Positions 1 through 10,074 of a DNA stretch of 64,000 nucleotides are shown piece by piece. The position numbers were made by a program, and so were the translations under genes. Positions within the stretch are counted from its first letter, which is position 1. The number at the start of each line of letters is the position of its first letter. The DNA comes from Candidatus Thorarchaeota archaeon (lineage in GTDB: Archaea > Asgardarchaeota > Thorarchaeia > Thorarchaeales > Thorarchaeaceae): assembly GCA_004524595.1 (NCBI GenBank), contig SDOA01000002.1, forward strand, positions 11,535 through 75,534, in the 5' to 3' direction. Under the pieces are notes generated by a model that saw only the letters and a list, made by a program, of their open reading frames with translations, was not told the origin of the DNA and made no database searches.

Positions 1-1463
1 GGTATGCTGAGAAGGAAAATGGCAAGTGGACTTTCAAATCTCCACGGCGTCTTCCGGATCATCTGGCATCGGTATACCGACCTAGTCCTGGGACTTCGGA
101 TGAAGTTGTGCGGGTGATGTTAGCATGTCAGACTGATGGAGAAGTATACATTGGCGACCTACAGGTTGGAGAGAAAACCCTTGATGTACCAATTAAGGTC
201 CCTGCTAAATTCCTTCCAATGCATGTCGGCATATTCGGTTCCACAGGATCTGGAAAGAGCAATCTCATGATGGTGCTCATCAAATCAATGATTGACACGA
301 ATCTTGTTGCAATTAGAAATCCGAATCAGAAGTCGACCCGACTCTCTGCGTTTTGCATAGACCCTCATGATGAATTTGCAAAGGGTGTTGATAAGTATGG
401 GATTCAGAATATCATTGAGGATATGAGTTCAAAAACCCGCACTGAAGTCCTTGGAGATTTCTATTATTTGACAACGCACAAAAGAGCCACAACTCGTGAA
501 ATTAGTAGGTATGCCAAAGAGATTCGCATTTTTTGGTCTGAAATACAGCCTCGTGATCTTTACTCTATCAGAGAGTTCACTCCTGAGATGGCTAACTTCA
601 TCGACGCACAATATAATGTCGCTGGTGAAGATTGGATTAGCACTATTTTGAATATGGATGAAGATGATGGTGATGTATCAAAAGGTACAGTTCGTGCAGT
701 GAAACGACGATTGAGTTTTGTACAGAGATCCCCCATCTTTATCGAAACTGGTACATCAATTCTCGATGAAATCTTCATAGCAATGGAAACTGGTAGAATA
801 CTAGTTGTTAATACCAGTCTAATGAGCGACATGGAGCAGTTCTTGTTGACAACAATAGTCACTCGAACACTGTCAGATATGAGACGTGCCTTGAAGAGCA
901 GCGGAAATCTTGGTGATTTCGAGAATCAAGGACAGATGCGACTCCCGCGGAGCTTCTTCAATCGTGTAAAGCTGAACGCTCGTGCATTCTATGGAAAGGA
1001 TGGAGTAGATAATGACTCTGAAGTCATCGACCCTCGAGACCTCCCAGTCATTCAAGTGACCGTTGAAGAAGCTCCATCTATTCTTAACCCAGAATTGATG
1101 CGTGGTCAATCCGTCTTTAAGGATATATCACGACAGGGAAGAAAATTCAACATTGGTCTTTTAGTAGTCAGTCAGCAGGTCAGTGTACTTGACAATGTCA
1201 TTCTAAGTCAAATGAATACAGAGATCAATCTTCGTCTAGGAAATGAACGTGAAATCAAAGCCTGTATTGAAAATGCTAGTGTGAATATTTCCGGATTTGA
1301 AAACGAGTTTCGTGTAATGTCTCGAGGTGAAGGAATTGTTACAGCATCGTACAGAGAGCTTCCTCTGCCAGTTAAAATTCCACTCTTTGATGATATTTAT
1401 GAGAAGGACCGACATAGATACAAAGACAACAAATCAGTAAAGACTGAAGTACATAGACTCTGA
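1..1463 (+). CDS. herA: HerA-type DNA translocase/helicase, 5' truncated by window edge
   Basis: Hexameric FtsK/HerA-family ATPase that works with the NurA nuclease and Mre11-Rad50 in archaeal DNA-end resection. The reading frame is open from base 3, so the N-terminal HAS-barrel region is cut off by the window edge; the GTG at 108 is probably internal. Walker A GSTGSGKSN lies near 236-262, a Walker B-like VTVEEAPSIL follows, and then the family-typical SRQGRKFNIGLLVVSQQ. The gene ends 12 bases before mre11, giving a herA-mre11-rad50 operon. NurA is not visible and may lie upstream of the window. The identification is strong; only the N-terminus is missing. Confidence 0.9.
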   Translation, partial: YAEKENGKWTFKSPRRLPDHLASVYRPSPGTSDEVVRVMLACQTDGEVYIGDLQVGEKTLDVPIKVPAKFLPMHVGIFGSTGSGKSNLMMVLIKSMIDTNLVAIRNPNQKSTRLSAFCIDPHDEFAKGVDKYGIQNIIEDMSSKTRTEVLGDFYYLTTHKRATTREISRYAKEIRIFWSEIQPRDLYSIREFTPEMANFIDAQYNVAGEDWISTILNMDEDDGDVSKGTVRAVKRRLSFVQRSPIFIETGTSILDEIFIAMETGRILVVNTSLMSDMEQFLLTTIVTRTLSDMRRALKSSGNLGDFENQGQMRLPRSFFNRVKLNARAFYGKDGVDNDSEVIDPRDLPVIQVTVEEAPSILNPELMRGQSVFKDISRQGRKFNIGLLVVSQQVSVLDNVILSQMNTEINLRLGNEREIKACIENASVNISGFENEFRVMSRGEGIVTASYRELPLPVKIPLFDDIYEKDRHRYKDNKSVKTEVHRL

Positions 1464-1475
1464 GGGTAAGCAATC

Positions 1476-2783
1476 ATGACCGTTCGAATCGCTCATATCT
1501 CTGACACACACCTTGGTAGCCGACCCCGTAGCGGAGTACGGCACAATGTATGGGGTCGTGAGATGAAGACGCAGCTTCTCGAGAATGATTTCTACGAACG
1601 GTTTATAGAGCTGTTTGATAGGATTGCAGAGCTTGATCCCCCAGTTGATTTAGTTATCCATTCTGGCGATTTGTATAATTCTCCTTGGGAGGGAAATCCA
1701 TCTCAGCCACCAATTCATGCTCAGATCGTTGCAATTGATGTATTGCAGAAATTCATCAAGAAGACTGAAATTCCTGTTTTGGTCATTGAAGGAAATCATG
1801 GTCTCTTCAGGCTCTATGAAGTATCACTGTTAGATAGTCTTAAACTATCAGTGCCTGGATTAGATGTAGCTACACAACAAGATCTCAAGGCTGCTATCAG
1901 TGAGGGAAAACCGCTCGATTTCTCATATGAGAAATTGGATGTCTTCTGTTTTCCATTTATTGACAACAATGTGCTTCAATCATCAGGTATGATTGATACC
2001 TTTGATGATTGGATAACGACTTACCAGAAGCGCGAGCGTTTGAGACCAACAGTTGCTGTTGCTCACGGGATGAAACTGGACAAGACCCTCTTTGATACAA
2101 TCTTTACCATGGGCTATGACTATATTGCACTAGGTCACGATCATCGTCAGATGAAACACACTCCAAATGCCTGGTATGCAGGGTCTCCAGAACGTTGGAG
2201 GTTTGATGAGGTTTCTCATAAGAAGGGATTCTTGGTCGTTGAAATCGAAGTTGGAAAAGAACCAAAAATCATCCCGCATCAATTTGAGTTCAAGCGTCCT
2301 GTCTTGAATGGAAAGATATCAATCAGTGAGGATGAAACTGTAGAATCATTAACAGAGAAAATTGAATCGTGGTTTGCAGAGAAAGGATTTGTTGCTGATT
2401 GGGACCCGGATACTGCTGCTCGAGTTCGCCTTGGGTTTGAAGGTTCATCAAAACGGATCACCGCCTTTGAACTCGGAGTTGAACTTGAGAATGCGCGTCA
2501 GAAGATACTCTCTCATGACTCTGTGTATAATGTAGTACAATTTGTGTGGCATACTCCATCCTTGACTGACCGTGAGTACACTGCTGCATCATATCCTGAG
2601 ATAGAATCTGAGTATCTAATTGAAGATCCTGAAGAGGACTTTCGAAGATATCTTAATACACTTGAGATTGACAAAAGCTTTGACCCTGAAAAACTTACGA
2701 AGATTGCTGTTATCTCTCTAGAATACGCCGTTGGCAAGAGAGAGGGTAAAATGACATCAGACTCAATCACGGAGGAAGAGTGA
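1476..2783 (+). CDS. mre11: Mre11 double-strand break repair nuclease
   Basis: Manganese-dependent calcineurin-fold nuclease that forms the Mre11-Rad50 complex and trims DNA ends. All metal-binding motifs are visible: HISDTHLG at residues 7-14, HSGDLYN with D65, GNHG near 106-109, AHGMK, and LGHDHRQ near 219-225. The 435-residue length is normal for archaeal Mre11, and the C-terminal part would hold the capping and Rad50-binding regions. It sits 12 bases after herA, and its TGA stop overlaps the rad50 ATG (TGATG), which indicates translational coupling. Confidence 0.96.
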   Translation: MTVRIAHISDTHLGSRPRSGVRHNVWGREMKTQLLENDFYERFIELFDRIAELDPPVDLVIHSGDLYNSPWEGNPSQPPIHAQIVAIDVLQKFIKKTEIPVLVIEGNHGLFRLYEVSLLDSLKLSVPGLDVATQQDLKAAISEGKPLDFSYEKLDVFCFPFIDNNVLQSSGMIDTFDDWITTYQKRERLRPTVAVAHGMKLDKTLFDTIFTMGYDYIALGHDHRQMKHTPNAWYAGSPERWRFDEVSHKKGFLVVEIEVGKEPKIIPHQFEFKRPVLNGKISISEDETVESLTEKIESWFAEKGFVADWDPDTAARVRLGFEGSSKRITAFELGVELENARQKILSHDSVYNVVQFVWHTPSLTDREYTAASYPEIESEYLIEDPEEDFRRYLNTLEIDKSFDPEKLTKIAVISLEYAVGKREGKMTSDSITEEE

Positions 2784-4864
2784 TGAAACTACTAAAGTTA
2801 GAGGTTCGCAACTTCAAACCGTTTCGCGAACTTATTCTTCCAGAAGGTGATATGGAGCTCCCAAGTGGTCTTATCCTTGTTAAAGGCCCTAACTCAACAG
2901 GGAAATCATCACTATTTGAATCAATACTCTGGGGTCTCTGGGGCGCAGATGCAGTAGGTCTAACGAACGATGAGTTAATCAGCTTCAGTTCCACTTTTTG
3001 TAGAGTCATCATCATCTTCGAAGTAGCTGGTGCTAGATACAAGATTGATAGGTCATACAACCCAGCTGACGGAATGTCAGTAGTCCTCTTTATGAAGACT
3101 GGGACTACTTGGAAACGAATTGCTGACAAAAGCAAGTCTGTTGGCACAAAAATGGATGAAATCTTAAACCTCGAGTTACGACAAGCTCTCAATACACTTC
3201 TTGTTCGACAAGGTGAAGTTGCCGCAATTGCTAATGCAACTCCTTCTGTGTTGCGAAATCTCTTGGTTGAAGTATATGATATTGATATTTTGAACCGAAT
3301 GTCCAATCATTTGGATACGTTTGAATTCAATTTGGAATCAAAGATAAAAGCATTAATGGATGACTATCAATCACCTGAATCTATTCTCGAACAAATCAAG
3401 CAATGTGAGAAACGAATTAACACGTATAATGACTCCCTCAAGAAAAGAACTGATGAGATAACTTCCACTGAAGAACTGCTGAAAGAGATCCCAGATGCAT
3501 CATCTCTTAAAAACGCAAGCGAAATCACGCAGACAATCAGTCACGAAAAACGTGAGCTTAAACGCCAGCAGATCAAACTTCAAACTGATCTCGGACAGGC
3601 TGGTCTCCTCGAGGCAGATGAATCAATAGTACTTGCTCGTTTAGAATCTTTGCAGAGAGAAAAAGAACGAGTGGAAAAAGAGAGAGAAAAACTTCTCGAA
3701 GACATTCAGACAATAAATCGAGAGATTGGACAGATTCAGGGAATAAATTCCGATCTGGATGAAAAGGTATCAACTCTTACAGAAATCAAATCCGAGAAAG
3801 ATGCCATCATCTGTCCTACCTGTTCTAAACCACTAACATCTACTGAACGAGACCGTCTAGTGAGTGAGTACAGGAAATCAATCAAGGTTGGTCTAGATAA
3901 GATTAAACAACTCGAAACAAATCGGAATCAACATTCCGTTAGTGTAAAAAATATGGAAAAACGTCTGAACGAGATAACACGAATTTCAGATGCTGCAGAG
4001 AAGGTTAGCGATACCAAGAAGCAAGTGGATGAGGTTTACCAAGTAATTGTGAAGGCTGAACAAGAACTAAAAGAAATTCTGAGTCTGGTTGGAGTATCGG
4101 ATATTGAGATACTCCTTGGACGTTTTAATGTGAGCAGTCTTCCTGAACTACAGATGAAGGTGGCAACATTGGAGACCACCCTTACCCAAGCTAGAATTAT
4201 CACTTCTGAGATTGAGAATAACATTGAACAAGAGCAGCTCTTGATATCCGAGCTTGAAGGAAAGGAAATTCACATGAAACAGATGGGTGCAGAGATTGAA
4301 GAGATGAAACTCCTCAATGAGCACGCAAAATACGTTCGACGGAAACTAGTAAGTGGATTTGTCGCAGATTATGTTTTTCAGAAGCGCCTGATTGGAATCA
4401 TTAGAAGCGCAACAAATCAATATGCACGTTTCTTTACCAGTGGGCAATATACGAGCATCGATCTTGAGCCAACTCCTTCAACCAAGCGATCTGGTCCTGG
4501 CCTTATTTTAAAAATATGGGATGAAAGAGATCAGGCATGGAAGAAGACAAACCAGTTAAGTTATGGTGATAGGACGGCAATCAGTCTTGCTCTTAGACTA
4601 GGCATTAGTAGAACAATGAGCAGCATCCGTCCTCTTCGTGATAGCCCAATTCTCACTCCTAGAGTGAAGAGTGTCTTACTTGATGAACCACTTGGAGGTC
4701 TGGATAAGACGCGAAGAGAGTCTGTTGTAAATAATCTAATCAATGACAAAAACTTCGAACAAATCATCTTGATTACTCATACCGATGTTCAAGGTTGGGA
4801 AGGGGTTCCAGTCATTGAGGTTGCAAAGGCTGGTATTGGTAGTACTGCAGTATTAGAAATATAA
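2783..4864 (+). CDS. rad50: Rad50 SMC-like ATPase
   Basis: ABC-type ATPase partner of Mre11. Walker A GPNSTGKSS lies at about residues 35-43, a zinc hook CPTC is near residue 344 in the middle of a long coiled coil, the ABC signature LSYGDR is near 592, and Walker B LLDEPLGGLD is near 632. ATG 2783 is preferred over GTG 2780 because GGAGG at 2771-2775 is well spaced and the ATG overlaps the mre11 stop. At 693 residues it is clearly shorter than the roughly 880 residues of Pyrococcus Rad50, so the coiled-coil arms are short. All catalytic motifs are intact. Confidence 0.96.
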   Translation: MKLLKLEVRNFKPFRELILPEGDMELPSGLILVKGPNSTGKSSLFESILWGLWGADAVGLTNDELISFSSTFCRVIIIFEVAGARYKIDRSYNPADGMSVVLFMKTGTTWKRIADKSKSVGTKMDEILNLELRQALNTLLVRQGEVAAIANATPSVLRNLLVEVYDIDILNRMSNHLDTFEFNLESKIKALMDDYQSPESILEQIKQCEKRINTYNDSLKKRTDEITSTEELLKEIPDASSLKNASEITQTISHEKRELKRQQIKLQTDLGQAGLLEADESIVLARLESLQREKERVEKEREKLLEDIQTINREIGQIQGINSDLDEKVSTLTEIKSEKDAIICPTCSKPLTSTERDRLVSEYRKSIKVGLDKIKQLETNRNQHSVSVKNMEKRLNEITRISDAAEKVSDTKKQVDEVYQVIVKAEQELKEILSLVGVSDIEILLGRFNVSSLPELQMKVATLETTLTQARIITSEIENNIEQEQLLISELEGKEIHMKQMGAEIEEMKLLNEHAKYVRRKLVSGFVADYVFQKRLIGIIRSATNQYARFFTSGQYTSIDLEPTPSTKRSGPGLILKIWDERDQAWKKTNQLSYGDRTAISLALRLGISRTMSSIRPLRDSPILTPRVKSVLLDEPLGGLDKTRRESVVNNLINDKNFEQIILITHTDVQGWEGVPVIEVAKAGIGSTAVLEI

Positions 4865-4896
4865 TTGATTGGTTCTTAGCGTTAGGCTAAATATTA

Positions 4897-7254
4897 ATGA
4901 GTAAGAGATATTGCTTTAACATCATGGACGACCTTACAGGATACAAGGCGCGCATAAAACATGGTATTCATGAAGCAGATGCATTTCTATTAAGAGTGGG
5001 TCGTCGTCAAATCCAGCACTTCAGTGAATACCGATACTTTATTGCAGTGATGTTACTTGGCTTTGTAATCTGGGTTGTTGTCTTCAATATCGCACTCACA
5101 GATTATCTAAATACAAATAGTTGGAAGTCTAGAAGCGCTTGGCTAGGACCGTTTCCTGACCCTGCTGAATTTGATATCTTTGGATACACAATCCTCTACC
5201 AACTTGAGGGTTATAGTGATTACTCGTATTACTATGTTCACTGGGGTCATAACCTGCTTAATGGTGTTATGCCTTACTCCGAAGATTTTGGCTATATCTT
5301 CATGGATGGAATAACAAATAAGAATGGGATATACATGTTCCCTCCTCTCACTGCTTATCTATATGGCGTAGGCATCTGGTTAGAAACAATAATTGGTCCT
5401 GGTAACTGGGGTATTGGCCTATTGCTTGCAAGCTTTGGATATTTGACAGCTATACCTGTCTATGGTATTGCTAAAGAACTGTCTAAAAACCCTCGAGTAG
5501 GTGAGCTTGCAGCTTTGACGTATCTGTTGAATCCATTAGTTCTATATCATATCGACTATATCTGGTTGAATCCTTCTGCATTCTACTTCTTCTTCTTTGC
5601 AGGTTTCTATGCACTAGTGAAAAAACGAAAGCACATCGGAACGATCTTGATTGTTACAGCAGCCCTCTTTAAACAGACAGCATGGTTTCTAGGAATTCCC
5701 TTGGTCATTCATCTTCTTATGAGAGCTCGTGAGAGGAAGGAACCAATCCCTGAAATTAATCAACCTGAAGAAACTATAGAAACTGGAGAAAAAACATTTC
5801 CGGATGTTTCTGCCTTAACAGAAGATACACCCCTCACTGATGCCACCACAATAACTGAGCATCCTACCCCAAACCGACTACAATTTCTCCTTGAGTATTT
5901 TGACTTTCGTGGCTTTCTTGTAAGTGTCATAGTTGCAGTGTCCTATGCAGCTGCAATCATGTTTCCCATTATAATTGCACAACCTCACTTCTGGGACTAT
6001 TGGAGAGTTGCTATGGGGCATTTCTCATTCAATGGTAATTTTACTGATCTTCCTGCTTATGGTCTCCCCCAAAGTCTACCCGTATTAGCTATTCTGTTTG
6101 AGAAACCAGATTTAGCAGAGAGTCTAGAATCATTACTAGTATCTGGTGGACCATTAATATTCGGTGTTCTCATATTTTCAGGAATTATGCTCCTTCTTAA
6201 CAAGTATGATGGTGAAGAAAACCTGTACCTTCGTCGTGTTCTGTTTCTCACACTCCTACTTATGCTCTGGGTCAATCTGACAGGTCCAAGGGGCGTTTTC
6301 AAATACTACTTCACAATGTTTGCACCGTTCTTCTCAATATTTTCTTCTGCACGAATGATTCGCGGTAGTGGAGATGAAGTTCCCGTATCACTCTCTATGT
6401 TCCTAGCTCCCTTTGCCTTCACATTACTAATCCTAATACCTGATCGTAATATCTATCTACTTTCCGTCATAGTAATCTTTCTCATTTATCTCCTGATGCC
6501 AATAATCGATAGACTCTACGATCTTGTCAAAAGGCCCATTCGGTATTTGAAACGAATTGCTGAGAACCGAGTCGAATTTAGATTTGAGACGATATCTTTG
6601 AGATATGCACAACATCAGTCAAGGCTGCTTAAAACTCTCGAATATACCACAGTCGTTACATCTATCATTACAGGGGTTTCTCTCGTGGTTTTTGGTTTCA
6701 CAATAACCTTCTCTTATATCCGTACAGCAATCCCTGTCATCCTCCAATATTTCATACTGACTGGTGTTATGCTCTTCCTGGGTATTCAACTTCTTTCAAT
6801 TAGTACCAATGGCTTATTACCACTAAAGGAAAGACGGAATGATCTCAATTACCTCCTCAAGACTCTCTCATACTCTATTACAACTGTTCTCTTCGGTTAT
6901 GGAATATTCACCTACCTTTCAAGTTGGAATGTTGATACATTCTACGAACGACAAATTATGGTATTATCCAGCACAATACTTGTGATTTGGATCTTCTCGC
7001 TCATAATACGACTCAAGATTCATCTACGACTGTTAGTGACCTGCTTCCTTCTCCTTGCAACGGGTCTGACGCTGTGGGTTTGGTTAGTATTAGAAAGTTC
7101 AATCATGATTTTATTTGGCCTTACATCACTTGCGGGACTTGTGGTATACCTACTCCTGATAATGCTAAATTTCGTAACATCTTGGAGGGATGTCACAGAT
7201 AACTCAGGACAGGATGCTCTTATTGCACAGATGTCAACTGAACAATCCAATTGA
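4897..7254 (+). CDS. GT-C-like polytopic membrane protein, possible lipid-linked glycosyltransferase (copy 1, long)
   Basis: 785-residue integral membrane protein with many hydrophobic segments. The N-terminal half resembles GT-C fold glycosyltransferases (PMT/ALG family): a first extracytoplasmic loop rich in Asp and Tyr (GYSDYSYYYVHWGHNLL), an MPY motif, then FPPLTAYLYG. About 70 polar, acidic residues (near 280-350) interrupt the membrane region after the motif TAALFKQTAWFLGIP. The C-terminal part (after about 580) adds further membrane segments that the downstream paralogue lacks. Substrate is unknown; a polyprenyl-phosphate sugar donor is an inference from the fold. It abuts the paralogue at 7266. 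Confidence 0.6.
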   Translation: MSKRYCFNIMDDLTGYKARIKHGIHEADAFLLRVGRRQIQHFSEYRYFIAVMLLGFVIWVVVFNIALTDYLNTNSWKSRSAWLGPFPDPAEFDIFGYTILYQLEGYSDYSYYYVHWGHNLLNGVMPYSEDFGYIFMDGITNKNGIYMFPPLTAYLYGVGIWLETIIGPGNWGIGLLLASFGYLTAIPVYGIAKELSKNPRVGELAALTYLLNPLVLYHIDYIWLNPSAFYFFFFAGFYALVKKRKHIGTILIVTAALFKQTAWFLGIPLVIHLLMRARERKEPIPEINQPEETIETGEKTFPDVSALTEDTPLTDATTITEHPTPNRLQFLLEYFDFRGFLVSVIVAVSYAAAIMFPIIIAQPHFWDYWRVAMGHFSFNGNFTDLPAYGLPQSLPVLAILFEKPDLAESLESLLVSGGPLIFGVLIFSGIMLLLNKYDGEENLYLRRVLFLTLLLMLWVNLTGPRGVFKYYFTMFAPFFSIFSSARMIRGSGDEVPVSLSMFLAPFAFTLLILIPDRNIYLLSVIVIFLIYLLMPIIDRLYDLVKRPIRYLKRIAENRVEFRFETISLRYAQHQSRLLKTLEYTTVVTSIITGVSLVVFGFTITFSYIRTAIPVILQYFILTGVMLFLGIQLLSISTNGLLPLKERRNDLNYLLKTLSYSITTVLFGYGIFTYLSSWNVDTFYERQIMVLSSTILVIWIFSLIIRLKIHLRLLVTCFLLLATGLTLWVWLVLESSIMILFGLTSLAGLVVYLLLIMLNFVTSWRDVTDNSGQDALIAQMSTEQSN

Positions 7255-7265
7255 AGAGTGATTAC

Positions 7266-8768
7266 ATGGAATTAAACGACCATCACCTATTCAGAAGGAT
7301 CCGGCAATATCTGAATGAACATAGGTTGCTGGTATTAGTCCTATCAATCGCAATAGTAGTGTGGTACTGGGTCTTTCTACTTGCTGCAATGGATTTTATT
7401 GACGGCGGAAGTAGACCCTATAGAGCTGTCTGGAATGGATATGGCAGCTTCGATCTTTTTGGATTTACGATCAACTATAGCTTTGAAGGGTATCTTGATT
7501 ACGATTATTATTACTATAATTGGGGACAGCAGTTTCTGAAGGGTTTCATGCCTTATACAGACGCATTCGATCATTCTGAAATCAATGGTTTTATCTATAA
7601 CACCCCTTACTTTTTTCCACCACTCTTTGTCTATATGTGTACTCTAGGATCAGTTCTACCAATTGATCCCTTTGGGATTGGTTTTCTAATCACTCTATTC
7701 GGATTCTTAACTGCATTTCCAATATATGGTATCTCACTCTACCTTTCTCAGAATCTTCGTGTTGCAGTCATTGCTGCGGCTACTTATCTCTTCAATCCGG
7801 TTGTTCTTTATTACACAGTCTTTGAGTGGTTGAATCCAGCGCCCTTTGTCTTCTTTATGATGCTCTCTTTCTATCTATTGATGAGAGGAAATCGAATTGC
7901 TGGAACACTCGCTATGGTCACATCTGCGTTATTCAAGCAGACTGCATTTTTCCTAGCCATCCCCTTGATTGCCTATCTACTCAAGAGAGCTCCTGTTACT
8001 GAACCAGAAGACCCGGAGGACGGAAAGAGACCACCCGGGGATGAGCTTGACCTTAAAGGCTTTGTAAAAATCATCTTAGTTGTACTGGTATTCGTGGTTG
8101 CCTTTTCCCTTCCTTATATTTTTGATATTCGGAATTATATCTATTATATCTTGGAGCGACCTGGTGGATTCCTTCTTAATGATCTAACAGATTTTCCAAA
8201 CGCGTCACAACCAATCACATTTGCTGTCCTCCTTATTGCTATAGGAGCACCTGAACCTCTAATTCAGATCGTTAATATCGCAACCTACTATTCTATCATG
8301 TTAGTAATAGCGATAATCCCAATTCTTGCATTAATGCTACTTCAAGTGAAAGATGATAGAAACCTCCAGGGATATTGGAGACGAATCCTATTTCTGACAT
8401 TATTATTGATGCTCTGTATACACCTGTTTTCGCCTCGCGGAATTTACAAATATTACTGTGTCGCACTAATTCCATTCTTTTCGATTCAACCAGTTTCACA
8501 GATGATCTCTTTGAAAACTGAAAGGGCAAAGGTCTCATTATTCATGATTTTGATTCCACTAATCTTAGGTTTCCTCATACTCATACCCAATAGGAACGTA
8601 TACCTAGCATTTCTCTTGTTAACACTAGTTGGATATATTGCATTCAATCATTTCGGATTGGTTCATGGACTGTTCAAAGAACAGATCTCACATCTTAGAA
8701 GAAATCTATCCGTAATTGGTAGTAAAGAATTGGAGTTCGAAGACTCTGATATTGATCAGAATGAATAA
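7266..8768 (+). CDS. GT-C-like polytopic membrane protein, possible glycosyltransferase (copy 2, short)
   Basis: 500-residue paralogue of the preceding gene. It shares the DYDYYYYNWGQQFLKG loop, the MPYTDAF motif, FFPPLFVYM, the SALFKQTAFFLAIPLI helix and LFSPRGIYKYYCVALIPF near the C-terminus. It lacks the C-terminal extension of copy 1. ATG 7266 is chosen because GAGTG lies a few bases upstream; an in-frame TTG at 7251 overlaps the previous stop. The tandem arrangement points to gene duplication followed by divergence in size. A sugar-transfer role in N-glycosylation or surface glycan synthesis is inferred; no specific acceptor can be read from the sequence. Confidence 0.58.
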   Translation: MELNDHHLFRRIRQYLNEHRLLVLVLSIAIVVWYWVFLLAAMDFIDGGSRPYRAVWNGYGSFDLFGFTINYSFEGYLDYDYYYYNWGQQFLKGFMPYTDAFDHSEINGFIYNTPYFFPPLFVYMCTLGSVLPIDPFGIGFLITLFGFLTAFPIYGISLYLSQNLRVAVIAAATYLFNPVVLYYTVFEWLNPAPFVFFMMLSFYLLMRGNRIAGTLAMVTSALFKQTAFFLAIPLIAYLLKRAPVTEPEDPEDGKRPPGDELDLKGFVKIILVVLVFVVAFSLPYIFDIRNYIYYILERPGGFLLNDLTDFPNASQPITFAVLLIAIGAPEPLIQIVNIATYYSIMLVIAIIPILALMLLQVKDDRNLQGYWRRILFLTLLLMLCIHLFSPRGIYKYYCVALIPFFSIQPVSQMISLKTERAKVSLFMILIPLILGFLILIPNRNVYLAFLLLTLVGYIAFNHFGLVHGLFKEQISHLRRNLSVIGSKELEFEDSDIDQNE

Positions 8769-8772
8769 TATT

Positions 8773-9948
8773 CTATTCCGTCTGTGTGATTTCTTCTAAC
8801 TCGTTCTGCTTCTTCGCAATCTTCTTCTGTAGGGCTCTAAGTCTTGCATCGAGTTTCTCGACTTGCTCCGTGTAGGTTTCTTTTGGCATTGCTCCTGAAG
8901 CATGTCTTTGTTCCAGATGGTCTTTGAGTTGCTCAACTGACTTGACCTCTTTTTTCAGGCTCTTAATATCTGCTTCAATATCCGCTGTCTTATGTTCCTC
9001 TGATGTCTTGAATTGCTTTGCTGGCATCATCACGCCAAGCTGGTGTTGAGTTTTTTCTGCAAAATCTTGGAACTGGGTTCTAAGTTCCTCAATATTGCTA
9101 TTTACACTCGTCACCTGTTCCTTAACTTTCTCAATGTCTTTTTGCAAATCGAAGACTGCATTAACAAGCCTTCTCATGGTTTTTTCATATTCAACGGAAA
9201 CCCCCTCATCTACCTTCACTGTTGCCCTTGTATCCCTTGCTCGTTCTTGCTTCTCCTGCTCCTTTACAACACTACTGGGTTTAGCCATCTGAAAATCACC
9301 ACTGAGCCATTTGAAAACATTGACAGCAAAGAGTTTGTTTCCCTTATGTTTCAATCCTCCCCCTCTTCTGAAAATCTCATAACTCCCGATGCACATGACC
9401 CGCCCTTTTCCTGACTCTGCAATTGCAATAATAGGAGCTTTGGAAGGTTCTGCAGTATCCGATGTCACCGCGAGTGCTATTGCCTTTCCACTTAGTCTTA
9501 GACTGCAAGCTGAAGGAACTAGCAGATCCTTAATATCCTCGGTGACTGGATGAGCTATTAAGTCTTTGATGAGTGGCATAGTTGGTAGTCCTGCATTATT
9601 ACGGTCATCTTTTACGGCAGTGTTATCAAAGATTACTCCAAAATCCTCTGATACTTGTGATAAATTGTTCATAAGCCCTTTATCACCACCGGAGAGCGCG
9701 AGTAATAAAAGGCCTCCTCCGTCGTTCACAAATTTCTTTAGAGCATCGATTTCTTGAGACCTAATTTTAGAGCTATTTGGACATCCAAAGACTAAGACAT
9801 CTATATTCTTTAGATTCTTAGATAAAATCATGAATTCTGCATACGGTTCAACATCAAAGTCGTTATCTCTAAGAATCTGTCCTAATTCTGAATAGGTACT
9901 ATCTAATCTTCCCCGTTCATTCTGTGTCTGATCAAAGTAGATTTTCAT
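8773..9948 (-). CDS. GIFT/IFT52-like domain protein with C-terminal coiled coil
   Basis: The N-terminal ~220 residues look like the glutamine-amidotransferase-like GIFT domain found in IFT52 and GldG-type proteins. There is an alpha/beta pattern with IDVLVFGCPNSSKI, FVNDGGGLLLLAL and GKGRVMCIGSYEIF, and no evident catalytic Cys-His-Glu triad. Residues ~240-390 form a charged coiled coil ending in a short helical hairpin around ASGAMPKETYTEQVEKLDAR, reminiscent of SHOCT-type tails. ATG 9948 is preferred (MKIYFDQ); a TTG at 9963 with GGTG upstream is an alternative. It converges on the GT-C pair and diverges from the HIT gene. A scaffolding role is an inference. Confidence 0.6.
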   Translation of the reverse strand: MKIYFDQTQNERGRLDSTYSELGQILRDNDFDVEPYAEFMILSKNLKNIDVLVFGCPNSSKIRSQEIDALKKFVNDGGGLLLLALSGGDKGLMNNLSQVSEDFGVIFDNTAVKDDRNNAGLPTMPLIKDLIAHPVTEDIKDLLVPSACSLRLSGKAIALAVTSDTAEPSKAPIIAIAESGKGRVMCIGSYEIFRRGGGLKHKGNKLFAVNVFKWLSGDFQMAKPSSVVKEQEKQERARDTRATVKVDEGVSVEYEKTMRRLVNAVFDLQKDIEKVKEQVTSVNSNIEELRTQFQDFAEKTQHQLGVMMPAKQFKTSEEHKTADIEADIKSLKKEVKSVEQLKDHLEQRHASGAMPKETYTEQVEKLDARLRALQKKIAKKQNELEEITQTE

Positions 9949-10074
9949 TCTCCGTCCGCTCAAAAGAATGCACCTTGGTTAATCTGAAACCAAGGAAGAT
10001 GCGTTAATGAGACTTGTGCAGATGTCACTCTCTTGTTCGAATGTTTTATTTTCGAGTATTTCGATGATTAGATT

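Noticed and set aside
2767..3306. 179-codon minus-strand frame
   Set aside because: Antisense to rad50, whose motifs are unambiguous.
9013..9414. 133-codon plus-strand frame
   Set aside because: Antisense to the GIFT-domain gene and without domain pattern.
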